A stretch of DNA of 64,000 bases from Chiua virens (taxonomy: Eukaryota; Basidiomycota; Agaricomycetes; Boletales; Boletaceae), in NCBI GenBank assembly GCA_019787685.1, contig JAHNUO010000005.1, positions 1,054,001 to 1,118,000 of the forward strand, in the 5' to 3' direction. Positions 54,743-64,000 of this stretch are shown here, piece after piece. How positions within the stretch are numbered: position 1 is the stretch's first letter; every line of letters starts with the position of its first letter. Under the pieces are notes generated by a model that saw only the letters and a program-made list of their open reading frames with translations, did no database searches and had not been told where the DNA came from. A program made the translations under genes and the position numbers.

Positions 54743-56328
54743 CAGTGGCTCAAACAACTGTCCCAATGTTTGCATGTTTTTCACTAAATGCAATAAAACA
54801 CGGTAACCACTAAACCTTACCCAAACCTTTGGGAATATGAAATATAGTACCTACTCCTGGCTCTCTATTGGACCAAAGGTCAAAGGATTTGAATAAGATT
54901 TGATGACATGGCAATCATTTCAAAATGATCACTCATTGGGACAGTTCTTTGACTTTAAGTTTGGATTACATATATCAGACCCTAACATGTTGGAAAGTAC
55001 TTACATACATTTGATAATGGTTTTATTATGTTATATTTATGTAACTATCATCAGCTAGCACCATATAAACCCCACCATTTCATAGTAACTTTCCTATCAT
55101 CATTATGAAACCTATCTCCAGCTCTTAAGGGACAATAATGTCTCCTTTCCTTTCCTTAAGCTTTCTTCCAGGAAAATAACCTCTGAAACTGGTCTGGGCA
55201 AGTCTATAGTGTCTAGGGTCCTTCAGGAAATCCAACTAGACAACACTAAACATCTTGGTGGTCACCCTTCAAAGTTTTCATTTACCAGCAAAAGGGCTAT
55301 TGTACAATAGATCATTACTGGCAAGGCCAAAAATGCAGTTCAGCTCACTATACTTATAAATACCATTATTGATACTCCTCTCTACCCTCAGACAGCCAGA
55401 AATACCCTCAAGGAAGCCTCTTTGAAAGCTGTGGTAGAGAACAAAAACCTCTTCTCTTCAAGAGTCACAAGAAAGGATGGTTGGCCTATGCTTTCCAATA
55501 CTAGCATTGGACTGTGGAGGGTGGGAAAAGGGTTGTATAGTTAAATGAGACTAAAGTCAATAGGATTGGGTCATACAAACAAGAGTATGTGTGGAAAAAG
55601 GTGGGAGAGTAGTTGATTGCTAGGGTACAGTCAAGCATAGAGGAGGCTATGGGCCTATATAGGATAGAATGGAGTGGGAGTTTAGAGTGAGATGTACAGA
55701 AGGATGGATGCTGAGCATTATGTGACAATTTCACAGCAGGGGTTTCTGGAAAACATTGAAGAATTTTAAATTTCAGAAGGTGATATCATTTTTCAATAAG
55801 ATAATGATCCCAAGCATACCTCTAAAAGAGTTTAGACCTGGGTCAAAGATCAAGAGATTGGATCTTTAGATTGGCCTGCACAGTCTCTAGATCTCACTTC
55901 CTTTGAACATACCTGAAATTATCTCAAAAAATGACTTTTAGCTTATAAAAGTGCCCCTAAAGGAGTTTATCATTTATAGGAGAGGTTAGTGGAGGAGTGG
56001 GGGAATATTTGTGCAGAATAGCATCAGAAATGGATTAAAAGCATGCATAGAAGGCTTGAAGCTGTTACCAAGGCCAAAGGAGGTCATACCAAATAATAAT
56101 ACTTACATTTATACAAAGTCAAAAAACTGTCCCAATGAGTGATCATTTTGAAATGATTGCCATGTCATCAAATCTTATTCAAATCCTTTGACCTTTGGTC
56201 CAATAGAGAGCCAGGAGTAGGTACTATATTTCATATTCCCACAGGTTTGGGTAAGGTTTAGTGGTTACCGCGTTTTATTGCATTTAGTGAAAAACATGCA
56301 AACATTGGGACAGTTGTTTGAGCCACTG
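54743..56328 (+). mobile_element. Tc1/mariner-like element with 214-bp inverted repeats
   Basis: 1586 bp bounded by CAGTGGCTCAAACAACTG and its reverse complement, with TA at 54741-54742 and 56329-56330. The terminal inverted repeats are 54743-54956 and 56115-56328 and differ at only about three positions. The transposase inside is much more decayed than the repeats. Confidence 0.93.
55145..56097 (+). pseudogene. Tc1-like transposase relic
   Basis: Readable pieces: helix-turn-helix region SRKITSETGLGKSIVSRVLQ, then HLGGHPSKFSFTSKRAIVQ, IITGKAKNAVQLT, KNLFSSRVTRKDGW, the first catalytic block NETKVNRIGSYKQEYVWKKV (normally SDET, so the first Asp is Asn), DNDPKHTSKRV near 55804 with the second Asp, and DLTSFEHT near 55890. 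At least half a dozen stops interrupt it. Confidence 0.85.
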
Positions 56329-56999
56329 TATCCACCACCCATGCTACCAAGAACGATGATGTCCTCTCCTATATCTCTACCTTCCACAACAAGGTTGTAA
56401 CTGCTGGGCTCACAGGATTCAACTTGGTCCTGATCAATTTCTTTGCTGCCAGACTTCCCCCCTCACTCATGAGGAGAATCCAAGGGATGGACACAGTGCC
56501 TACCACCATAGATAAGTGGTACACCCAAGCTATTCACTTTAAAACCCAATGGGAACACACCAATGAGATTACCTGGTGAAACAAAAAACCGACCTCAGCC
56601 GTCATCTTCCATGAATCTCCCTGCAAGAAGGAACAAGACCCTGATGTCATGGACATAGACTCTATCTGCATCACCAAAATGACTGATGCTGAGCAAAAGT
56701 GATGCATCGAGCAGAATCTCTGTTTCTGGTGCTGACAACGTGGTCACTGGACCTCCTCCTGCCCTGTCTTTGCAGTGAAAACTCCTACCACCTCAACACC
56801 CAAGAAAGTGTGGAAGACCAAACCAAAACCTGAATCTATTCCCGCACTCATTGAGGTCGAGGAAGACGATGACGAGGATACTGTTAGTGTCAACAAGGTG
56901 ATTACTCCAGTCACAGGTTTTTAAGCAGAAAGACTGCTTTGATGCTGGTATCTTCCACTTCTATAGCCATGTACTAGTAGCTGAACTATCCTCCCAATC

Positions 57000-58990
57000 T
57001 ATGCAAATCCCTGTTAGATTGAACGCTACTACTACCTCAAAAGATGTCAACACCCTGTGCTCTCATTGACTCAGGAGCTGGGATCAATTGTATCAACTGG
57101 CACTTTGTCCAGAAGAACAAATTCCCCAAAGAGCATCTTTCAAAGCCGATCCCAGTTAGGAATATAGATGCTACCATGAACAAAAATGGTGACATCAAAT
57201 TTACCACCACCCTCTGGATCACTTTTGGTGGAAGTGCTCCAATGTGTAAAGTCTAGCCCTTGTCCCCCAATGAATGGAAAGCCACTGATGAATTCATCGA
57301 CGAACACCTGGCAAATGGCAAGATCCACCCCTCAAACCCTCCTCAAGCCTCCCCCTTCTTCTTTGTCAAGAAAAAGGATAGAAAACTTACCCATGCCAGG
57401 ATTACCTGCTACAGTCAATGAACATACCATTTGTGATGCATACCCCCTCCCTCTCATCTCCGACCTCATTGACAAGCTCAAGGACTGCTAAACTTTTCAT
57501 CAAGCTTGACTTCCAATGGGGCTACAATAACATCCGAATCAAAGACAGACACCAATGGAATTTCAGCCATGTTCATTACCCATTGTGGCCTCTTAAACCC
57601 CATGTCATGTTCTTCAGACTGACCAACTCTCCCCGCAACTTTCCAACAATTCATGAATGACTCCGTCTGCAATATGATTGCTAAAGGATGGCTTATCATT
57701 TACATGGACGACCTCTTGATCTTCTCCAACAATGAGGCCAAACACACCAAATGCACTGAATGTGTCCTTGCCCACATGAAGGAGCTTGACCTTCACCTCA
57801 AACTTGAGAAATGCCACTTCACCACCACAGAGGTAGAATATCTCAGCATGATTGCTCACCCTGGTGAACTTGCCATGGACCCCATCAAGGTTGCTGGCAT
57901 TGCTGACTGGCCCACTCCCATGAAGCTTAAAGATGTCTAATCATTCATAGGCTTTGCCAACTTCTACCATTGGTTCATCCCTGACTACTCAACCATCACC
58001 CGACCCCTTGTTGATCTCACAAAGAAAGATGCCCCTTGGACTTGAGGACCTTCTCAAATCATTGCCTTTGAACGCCTCAAAAAGGCCTTCACCATGGATC
58101 CAGTCCTCCAGTTTCCTGACACTTCCCAACCATTTGCCATTGTCATGGACACTTCCAAGTTTGCAACCAGTGGTGTACTTCTCCAGACTGATGTCAATGC
58201 ACCATGACTAGAAACCCTGCTCCTACCTCTCCCAGTCATTCAATGCAGCTGAGAGAAACTATGACATCTATGATTGGGAACTCTTAGCAGTAATCCGATC
58301 CCTCAAAGCATGGCACCACCACCTTTGTGGTAGCACACATCCCATCACAATGTTTTCTGACCAGAAGAACCTGATGTATTTCTGTCAACCCCAGAACCTA
58401 AACCACCGACAAGCTCGTTGGCTCCTCGACCTCACTGACTTCAACTTGACATTTTCCCACATCCCAGGCAAACTCCTCGACAGTCCCGACATGCTTTCCC
58501 GCCACCCTGACCATATCACTTTGGACTTGGATAACAAAAATATCACCCTTCTCCCTGATGATGTTTTCATCAACCTCATCACCCTAGATCTCCAAGCCCT
58601 CATCGCCAAATTCTCGGCCGATGATCCCCTGGTCCTCAATACTTTGAATGCTATGGATGGAGGTCCCCCCTCATCCTTCTGCGCCCACCTCTCAGCCTGG
58701 AAATACGACATGGGCATCCTGACCTATCAGGGCCACAGTGTATGTTCTCCCAAACCTTAAGCTTCATCAGCAGATTGTGTTGCCCACCACCACGACTCAC
58801 ATGCCGCTGGACACCCTGGCTTCCTGAAAACTAGACAACTCATCGCTGCTGAATTCTGGTGACCTGGTCTAGCCTCCTTCATCTGCTCCTACGTGTCTGG
58901 TTGCACCACCTGCCAGCAACACAAGGTCAACACACATCCAACCACACTGCCTCTCACTCCAATACCCTCCACATGCACCTGCCCTTGCAA
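57000..58990 (+). pseudogene. gypsy-2 Pol: protease, RT, RNase H, integrase finger
   Basis: Decayed pol in several frames. Protease: CALIDSGAGINCINWHFVQK. RT: FIDEHLANGKIHPSNPPQAS, FFFVKKKDRKL, LFIKLDFQWGYNNIRIK, MIAKGWLIIYMDDLLIFSNN (catalytic YMDD intact), [20 protein letters not shown]. RNase H: FAIVMDTSKFATSGVLLQTD, NYDIYDWELLAVIRSLKAWH and SDQKNLMYFCQPQNLNHRQA. Integrase finger: AAGHPGF.KTR-like residues near 58800 and SGCTTCQQHKVNTHP near 58895. Frame breaks lie near 57370, 57490, 58045 and 58207. Confidence 0.85.
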
Positions 58991-59745
58991 AGGAACTCTC
59001 ACACCTCATCAGCTATCACCTCTCCCTCTCCACTGCTTATCACCCCCAATCCATGGTAAAACTAAGAAACCTATCTCCACATGTATTTCCAAAACAACCC
59101 TGTGGGTTGGAGCCACTGCCCTCACTCCGTCACCAGGAAATCCCCATTCTTCCTAATAATGGGCTATGAACCCCATCCCCTTCTCGCCATTATTGTGGAA
59201 ACCAACCTCCCAGCAGTTGAAGAATGACTCAAAATCCTCTCAGCAGCTCAAGATGAAGCCCTCACTGCTCATGAACTTGCCCAACAAGCGATGAAAGCCC
59301 GCTCCTTTAGGAAGTTTAAACCCTTCTCAAAAGGTGACCAGGTCTGGCTAGAAGCCTGCAACCTGAAATGGGAACTTATCTCCCCAAAACTTGCCTCATG
59401 CTGAGAAGGACCCTTCACTATTGTGGAAGTCCTTTCTCCACTCACTTACCACCTCTGCCTTCCCAAGACATGGAAGATCCACCTGGTCTTCCATGCTTCC
59501 CTGTTATCACCCTATCGCAAAACAGAAACCTACGGCCTGAACTTCCCGAAACTGCCACCTGACCTTATCGCAGGGAAAGAAGAATACGAAGACAAATGGA
59601 TCTTATGCTATATCTGAAATACATGGAATTGCAAGTTTTTGATCTGATGGAAGGCTTATTTTGTAGCTAATGACTCATGGGAACCTGAATCCAACTTAGG
59701 GAATACCAAGGAAACTGTGAATGCTTATAAATGGCTCCACTAAGC
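58990..59745 (+). pseudogene. gypsy-2 Pol: integrase remnant and chromodomain-like end
   Basis: After the zinc finger the sequence passes almost at once to STAYHPQSMVK-like text (near 59035), so most of the integrase catalytic core between the first Asp and the Glu is missing. It continues NKSPFFLIMGYEP-like residues (59135-59170), FKPFSKGDQVWLEACNL, RKLASC.GPF-like and HLVFHASLL. The end reads AGKEEYEDKWILCYI and AYFVANDSWEPESNLGN, matching a chromodomain. Confidence 0.75.
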
Positions 59746-60189
59746 AGACTTTCCGCCCCCCATCCCTAAATGTTCTCCTCTCCAACCACCACCACCAGTT
59801 GCCATTAGATCAGCTATGACCTACCACTCCTGTTCTACCCCAGACTTTGAAAATGAAATTATCCACTCCATACCAGTCTTTACACCTACTGCCTCCATCC
59901 TGCACCTTCTTCTCCCATTGCTGGTCATTGTCTCCAATGCCCCCACCATCTCAACTGAATCCTCCCTTACTGAATCTTCCCAACCTGTTTCTCCAGCTGT
60001 GTCAGTAGTTGCTTCTGCAGGATGGGGACATCCTAGTCAATGGCCTCACCCTACTGAGTGCCCTTATCACATTCATCCTCCTATCATAGCAGTCGACCTC
60101 CCCTACCATTCCTATACAATATGTTCTTCTTCCTCCTCCCATGAGTACTTCAGCACACATGCACAAGCATATCCTAGACCTTGCCATGG

Positions 60190-60860
60190 CATTCCCCATA
60201 GAATATCACTTGGACCTGGATTCACCCCTCCATGCCCTCTACGCTACCTATTTCTAGTATGAGTACCTTATGTTCATCCAATTGGACCTCCAGGGGCAAA
60301 ACCCTAACCACTGCCTCCTCTCTGCGGTCACCAGACAGATCTATGACCGCATCTGTGCCTACCTAGAGCACACCCTGCACCAAATGCAGATGGGAGAATT
60401 CCTTTCGACCTCCACTGCTACCAAGTAGAATTGCTTTGGTTATTTTCCCAGCACCTCCATCACTGCCTTCCACTCTGTCCACCTCCTCTGCCCTCTTCAC
60501 TGAAGAAGAGATGATTGCCTCTAACTGAGCAGAGATGGAACATTTATTTCAGACTGGTCAGGTATCCCTCCTGACAACCACCCCCAGTGGCATGAAGCAT
60601 GCTTCGAATGCCATAAGCTCGGCTACATCTGTGTGGAATGTGGAATGTATCAATGTCCAATCTGTCTCACCTGGTCCCCCAGCCACATCCAGTCTAGGTG
60701 CCCTGGACAACCTCCTAGGTACGTACTCGCCTTCCCTTGGCCAACCAGCTTACTCCAGTTGCCGCTGGAGCCACCTGGCGCCACCACTCCCCTTGCCCAG
60801 TCATTCCTTCCAATTTGTCCTTGTCAATAAACTCCTCGTCCTCCTCCTGCCATAACCACC
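60190..60860 (+). pseudogene. Extra ORF of gypsy-2 downstream of pol, Cys-rich
   Basis: Coding-like sequence after pol. The first part is helical (AMAFPIEYHLDLDSPLHALY, TRQIYDRICAYLEHTLHQMQ). The second has a compact cluster CFECHKLGYICVECGMYQCP then ICLTWSPSHIQSRC, spaced C-x2-C-x6-C-x2-C-x4-C-x2-C-x8-H-x4-C, suggestive of zinc binding but not the usual CCHC knuckle. Stops at about 60258 and 60427 break it. Its role is unknown; its position resembles that of an env-like or accessory ORF. Confidence 0.55.
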
Positions 60861-60864
60861 ACGC

Positions 60865-61571
60865 TGTAGGAGTTAGATACTCCTTACGGTTGTAGAATAC
60901 CCTTTCCTCGCTCTTTATCATGGCCTATCACCTCCCATCTCATCTGCCATTGACTTCGTGCCAGCCCAGTTTCATTCCTAGCATTTACAGATCATCCAAA
61001 TCCACCTGAATCCAATCCAAGTCCAATCCAAGTCAACGTGATCCAATCCGGTTCCATTGTACGTATTCCACTTCATCTGATTTGACTTGTTCTATTCGAT
61101 TTGGCCTTATTAAGGTCATTACTATCCTAACATCTTTTCTTTCTTTGTCATCTACAAGGGTTGACACTCCTTCTTAGCATACTCACCCTACGTCGATCCT
61201 GTACACTTACTTAGGGTCAGATTACCTTTAACAGTCCTGGGTTTATAAAACCATGTTTCTAACACAAAAATATCATCTTTCTACGTTCAGGAGATCTCCT
61301 GTTTACTCTCCCGTGTGTGAGTGAGCTGGATAGCTTTTCTTTTACCTCGTCCTATCGTTCCTCTGTGTCTCATCTACTCAAATCAATCCTCTCATCACCT
61401 CAACTCCACCCGGATACTTTTACATTGACCACTTTTCATTCCAGATCGTTCAGCAGCCTCTAGGACTCTTAGACAAACCCGAATCCTTCATTCCTTCAAA
61501 TATAACCCCCCTTGGGATGAACTTATCACCCCACCTTTCTTCATATCACCTATTTTTAGTATTTTACAACA
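60865..61571 (+). repeat. LTR-like repeat, copy 2 (unoccupied site)
   Basis: It begins TGTAGGAGTTAGATACTCC and ends ATTTTACAACA, with a TTTATAAAA box near 61242 in the middle. It is homologous in opposite orientation to 17571-19200 and runs uninterrupted where that copy carries the hAT-like element. No 5-bp duplication was found, so the ends are provisional. Confidence 0.6.
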
Positions 61572-61771
61572 CTGTACTGCCTGTACCCATACTTCAATGA
61601 ACCTGCCGCAATGCACAATGTTCCACGTCTCCAGATCGGCCTTCACCATCCCCATGTGATGACCCCATTGATGACGAGGGGTATGCCAATATCACTAGCA
61701 GTCCTGTCCAGGATTTGTTCTTTTTCTAGGGATGATCTTTGCATGGTGCTTTCATTGTACTTGGGGGGAAA

Positions 61772-62341
61772 TGTTATGATTCGTTTCTTTCTTTCACTTG
61801 TATCACTTCACTATGCTCAATACTTCAGGTATCTCACTATGTTCATCTGTACTTGTTCTATTTGAAACACTTACTTAAGCATTGGTTCAACCCAAATGCT
61901 TACTCATTTACCTCTTGTCATCATCCACTGCCTTTGCATTGTACAATTCTCCCTTTTGACCAATTGTGGTAGTTCTGCTCTTCTCAGTCACCTGTTCTTC
62001 CGTTGGTCCGTGCACTTTTCCAAACATATAACTAGCTCATCGAGTTACTCCTGTACACTAGTCTTGAACTCTGCAATCTAGCTGAGTACACTCAACTCTC
62101 CCTTGGACTTCTTAGAAGTTGTCTTAGCCCTTGGTTCCAAGAGTATAAATTCTCAAACAGACAACTTAGAAAACTTCCTGAGTCCAACCTCATTCACTCT
62201 GGTAGCAACTACGCTGACCAGACACTCCTTTGAACTCGACAGCACATCACATATCAAGTGGTGGTTGTTCAAGTTATTGCAGCCACTTGTTACTTAGTGC
62301 TTTTGCAGCTATGTTAGGTCCTACCTGGAACTACCGTAACA
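61772..62341 (+). repeat. 3' LTR of gypsy-2
   Basis: 570-bp partner of 53468-54037, followed by AATGT at 62342-62346. Confidence 0.9.
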
Positions 62342-63551
62342 AATGTACCTTGATTGCCAGCATGTGAATGGTTGCAACTACATCTAGTGAGTCTCCAGGC
62401 ATGTGGTTGTTGAGCTGCAAGGGATCATACTCCAAAATGGACACTGTGGTTTCAATGACTGTGATCTTCATGAGAATAGACATAAGCTTGGTGATTGCTA
62501 GGTTGATGATGTGGGCAAGGCATGGGAGGTGGTGTTGGAATGGGTCAAAAGAGTAGATATTGTGCTTGTGGAGAATTGATCAAGTTGGTCACACATTGTG
62601 TTGTTGTTACTTGTATTGTCAGCTGTAATACAGAATAGCTTGGAATGTTGATGAGCTGGTGTCAATTCAGCAAGAGATAACAATGTACCTTTGTGCCTCC
62701 AGCAAAGATGAGGCTGGCATGCTCAGTGAGAATAGCTACATGGCAACTGAGATTTTCTCCACTGTGTATACCTGAGATATCACAGAAAGCAATCACACTG
62801 CTCTGTAATTTCCATTTGGCAGTGAGTTTATTGGTGCAAATCCAATGTGCTGTGATCCCTAGGAACAAGGCCTTCATCTGGCTGATGGACCAAAGGTCCA
62901 ATGTGAGTGAAACATGCCTGGTAGCCTGAGACTAAGCATTTATCAGAAATACTGTACTTTAAAGAAAAAAAGATTTACCTGGATTTCAGGACCTAGCTCT
63001 TGGAAGAACTCAGCAAAGGCATTGGCAACATACAATTTGATGTCATGTGTTGATAGGGAGGTCAACTTTGGTTGCTGTGGGGTGCATAGCTACCAAGGAG
63101 TTTCTAAATGTGGCCTTGTCAGCCACCATAAGTAACCTATGTATATGTAGTATTAGTGTCCATGGTGTGAAATCAATTCCCTATGATGACTCCATACCTG
63201 ATCATCACAGATGATAAACTCTGCCACTGCTTTCAGAACAGCCTCCCTAAAAAACAAATGATTTGCAACTGAAATATGTGTGTTAAGAGTTGTTTGCCCA
63301 CCCTTCAATTTCTTTCCTTGTTGCTGTCACAGTATCTCTCATGGAACCATGTGACAGTTTTCAGCAATTCCTTTCTCTGCACAATGCTCACAATATACCT
63401 TGTAGTAAAGCCAAATGTGTTGAGAACAGGATGAGTTACTCCCAAGATAAAACACTTTCCACTTTCCCTTCATTGCAAGAAATTTCTCATCAATCCTACA
63501 TGATGCCAGTGAGTCACTCAGTCTTGCACATATCACAAACATGACTTTCAA
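62342..63551 (-). pseudogene. hAT transposase, N-terminal half
   Basis: Read on the minus strand it has a BED-type-like start (LGSNSSCSQHIWLYYKVYCE), then ALFLGITAHWICTNKLTAKW, IAFCDISGIHSGENLSCHVA and FCITADNTSNNNTMCDQL, the conserved hAT core with its Asp (ITADNTSNN). It ends at the gypsy-2 insertion, beyond which the C-terminal half continues at 53467. Several stops and frame changes are present. Confidence 0.78.
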
Positions 63552-63889
63552 CTTTTGGGCATGGCAATGGAGTTACAAAAAGCAGAGCTGTGAAAAGTAG
63601 AGGTATGAAAGTACAATACAAAGTCCCTATGGTACCCATACAAATTAAATATATAGAAACACATTGGTGCTGCATGTTGACTTAGACCCAGAGGCAGTGT
63701 CCTGTAGTCTCACAACTGGTTGGGAGAAAACCAACCTGGATCAGTCACAACTGACAAAAGACTGATGGTAACCAGTTGTAGTAGGTCCAGTCCAGTTTTT
63801 GCTCAAATGTCTATGCACTAGGACTGATTGCAGTCTAGTCTTTTCTAAAAAAGGCAAAAGACTGGACTAAACTGAACTTTTAAACACTA

Positions 63890-64000
63890 GGCTTTGGTAG
63901 CCACATGCCACAAGGGTAGTAGCATTGGTGAGCTTCTCTGGTAGAGTGGTCCAAACAAAGTGTTGACCCACACACATGACACAGTTCACAGAGTGTTGCA
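63890..64000. other. Flank right of the hAT element
   Basis: About 110 bp without a recognisable feature. Confidence 0.4.

Larger units (their letters stand above)
54170..56574 (+). pseudogene. gypsy-2 Gag, interrupted by a Tc1-like element
   Basis: Open from MDENPEPSSPSSEPQENN at 54170 to the TA at 54741-54742, then again from 56331 to a TGA near 56572. The gag domain shows HLGKPSTFDGTYNRAIPWLN, FMNDRSAKTWADTF and TWTDWQMEFQKDFK on the left, and DDVLSYISTFHNKVVTAGLT, LPPSLMRRIQGM and TTIDKWYTQAIHF on the right. The frame is restored exactly when the insertion and one TA are removed. A decayed zinc knuckle (CFWC then RGHWTSSCP) follows near 56730. Confidence 0.85.
53468..62341 (+). mobile_element. 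Decayed Ty3/gypsy element (gypsy-2) with Tc1-like insertion
   Basis: 8874 bp with 570-bp LTRs (53468-54037 and 61772-62341), TGTTATGATTCG to GTAACA, flanked by AATGT duplications. The purine tract CTTGGGGGGAAA directly precedes the right LTR. Gag, protease, RT, RNase H, integrase remnants and a chromodomain-like end are followed by an extra Cys-rich ORF. Many stops, an integrase deletion and a Tc1-like insertion in gag (54743-56328) make it inactive. Confidence 0.9.
51821..63889 (-). mobile_element. hAT transposon split by gypsy-2
   Basis: The ends are TAGTGTATGAAACTCCAGT at 51821 and, inverted, AGTTCAG-type TGAACTTTTAAACACTA at 63889. Subtracting gypsy-2 plus one target copy (53468-62346) leaves about 3.2 kb, a normal hAT size. 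The transposase reads on the minus strand from about 63551 to 52004. I found no 8-bp duplication at these ends, so they are provisional. Confidence 0.65.

Noticed and set aside
60865..61571. True solo LTR with target duplication
   Set aside because: The 5 bases on each side (CACGC and CTGTA) do not match, so it is kept only as an LTR-like repeat.

Overview
The window looks like a basidiomycete nuclear genome, most likely Agaricomycetes. Host genes carry many short introns of about 45-60 nt, there are two tandem GH79 genes, and a chitin synthase relic has a myosin-motor head. The mobile DNA consists of chromodomain Ty3/gypsy elements, a Tad1-like LINE and hAT elements of a type common in mushroom-forming fungi. 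I cannot resolve genus from sequence alone.

Bases 1-16,850 are ordinary gene-dense chromosome. In order: U1-70K snRNP protein (-), COX10 haem farnesyltransferase (+), a ZNF830/CCDC16-like splicing-associated protein (-), two tandem secreted GH79 glycosidases (+), nicotinate phosphoribosyltransferase (-), exosome subunit RRP41 (+), tRNA guanine-N7 methyltransferase TRM8 (-) and mitochondrial citrate synthase (+). Spliced models for all multi-exon genes were built by hand, and every one closes on an in-frame coding length divisible by three.

From about 17 kb to the end there is no clearly intact host gene. The DNA is AT-richer, CpG-poor and made of nested transposons that can be ordered by insertion. 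(1) A degraded P-loop-like ORF was split by a full-length Tad1-like LINE (14-bp target duplication), which was split in turn by a structurally intact gypsy element (24837-31742; 431-bp LTRs differing at one base; 5-bp target duplication). (2) A relic of a myosin-motor chitin synthase lies at about 38.9-40.7 kb. (3) A copia element (43724-50382) carries three solo LTRs of three families, each with a perfect 5-bp duplication. (4) A hAT transposon (about 51821-63889) was split by a decayed gypsy (53468-62341), whose gag was itself hit by a Tc1-like element with 214-bp inverted repeats.

The most unusual item is the young gypsy element. Upstream of gag it carries two additional ORFs (187 aa; 81 aa with a membrane segment), each separated from the next ORF by exactly 13 nt, and pol overlaps gag in the -1 frame. 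It sits beside much older copies whose stop codons and lost catalytic residues can largely be explained by C-to-T change at CpG. A hAT-like element at 17982-18991 contains a tandem array of near-perfect hairpins and has an unoccupied paralogous site elsewhere in the window.
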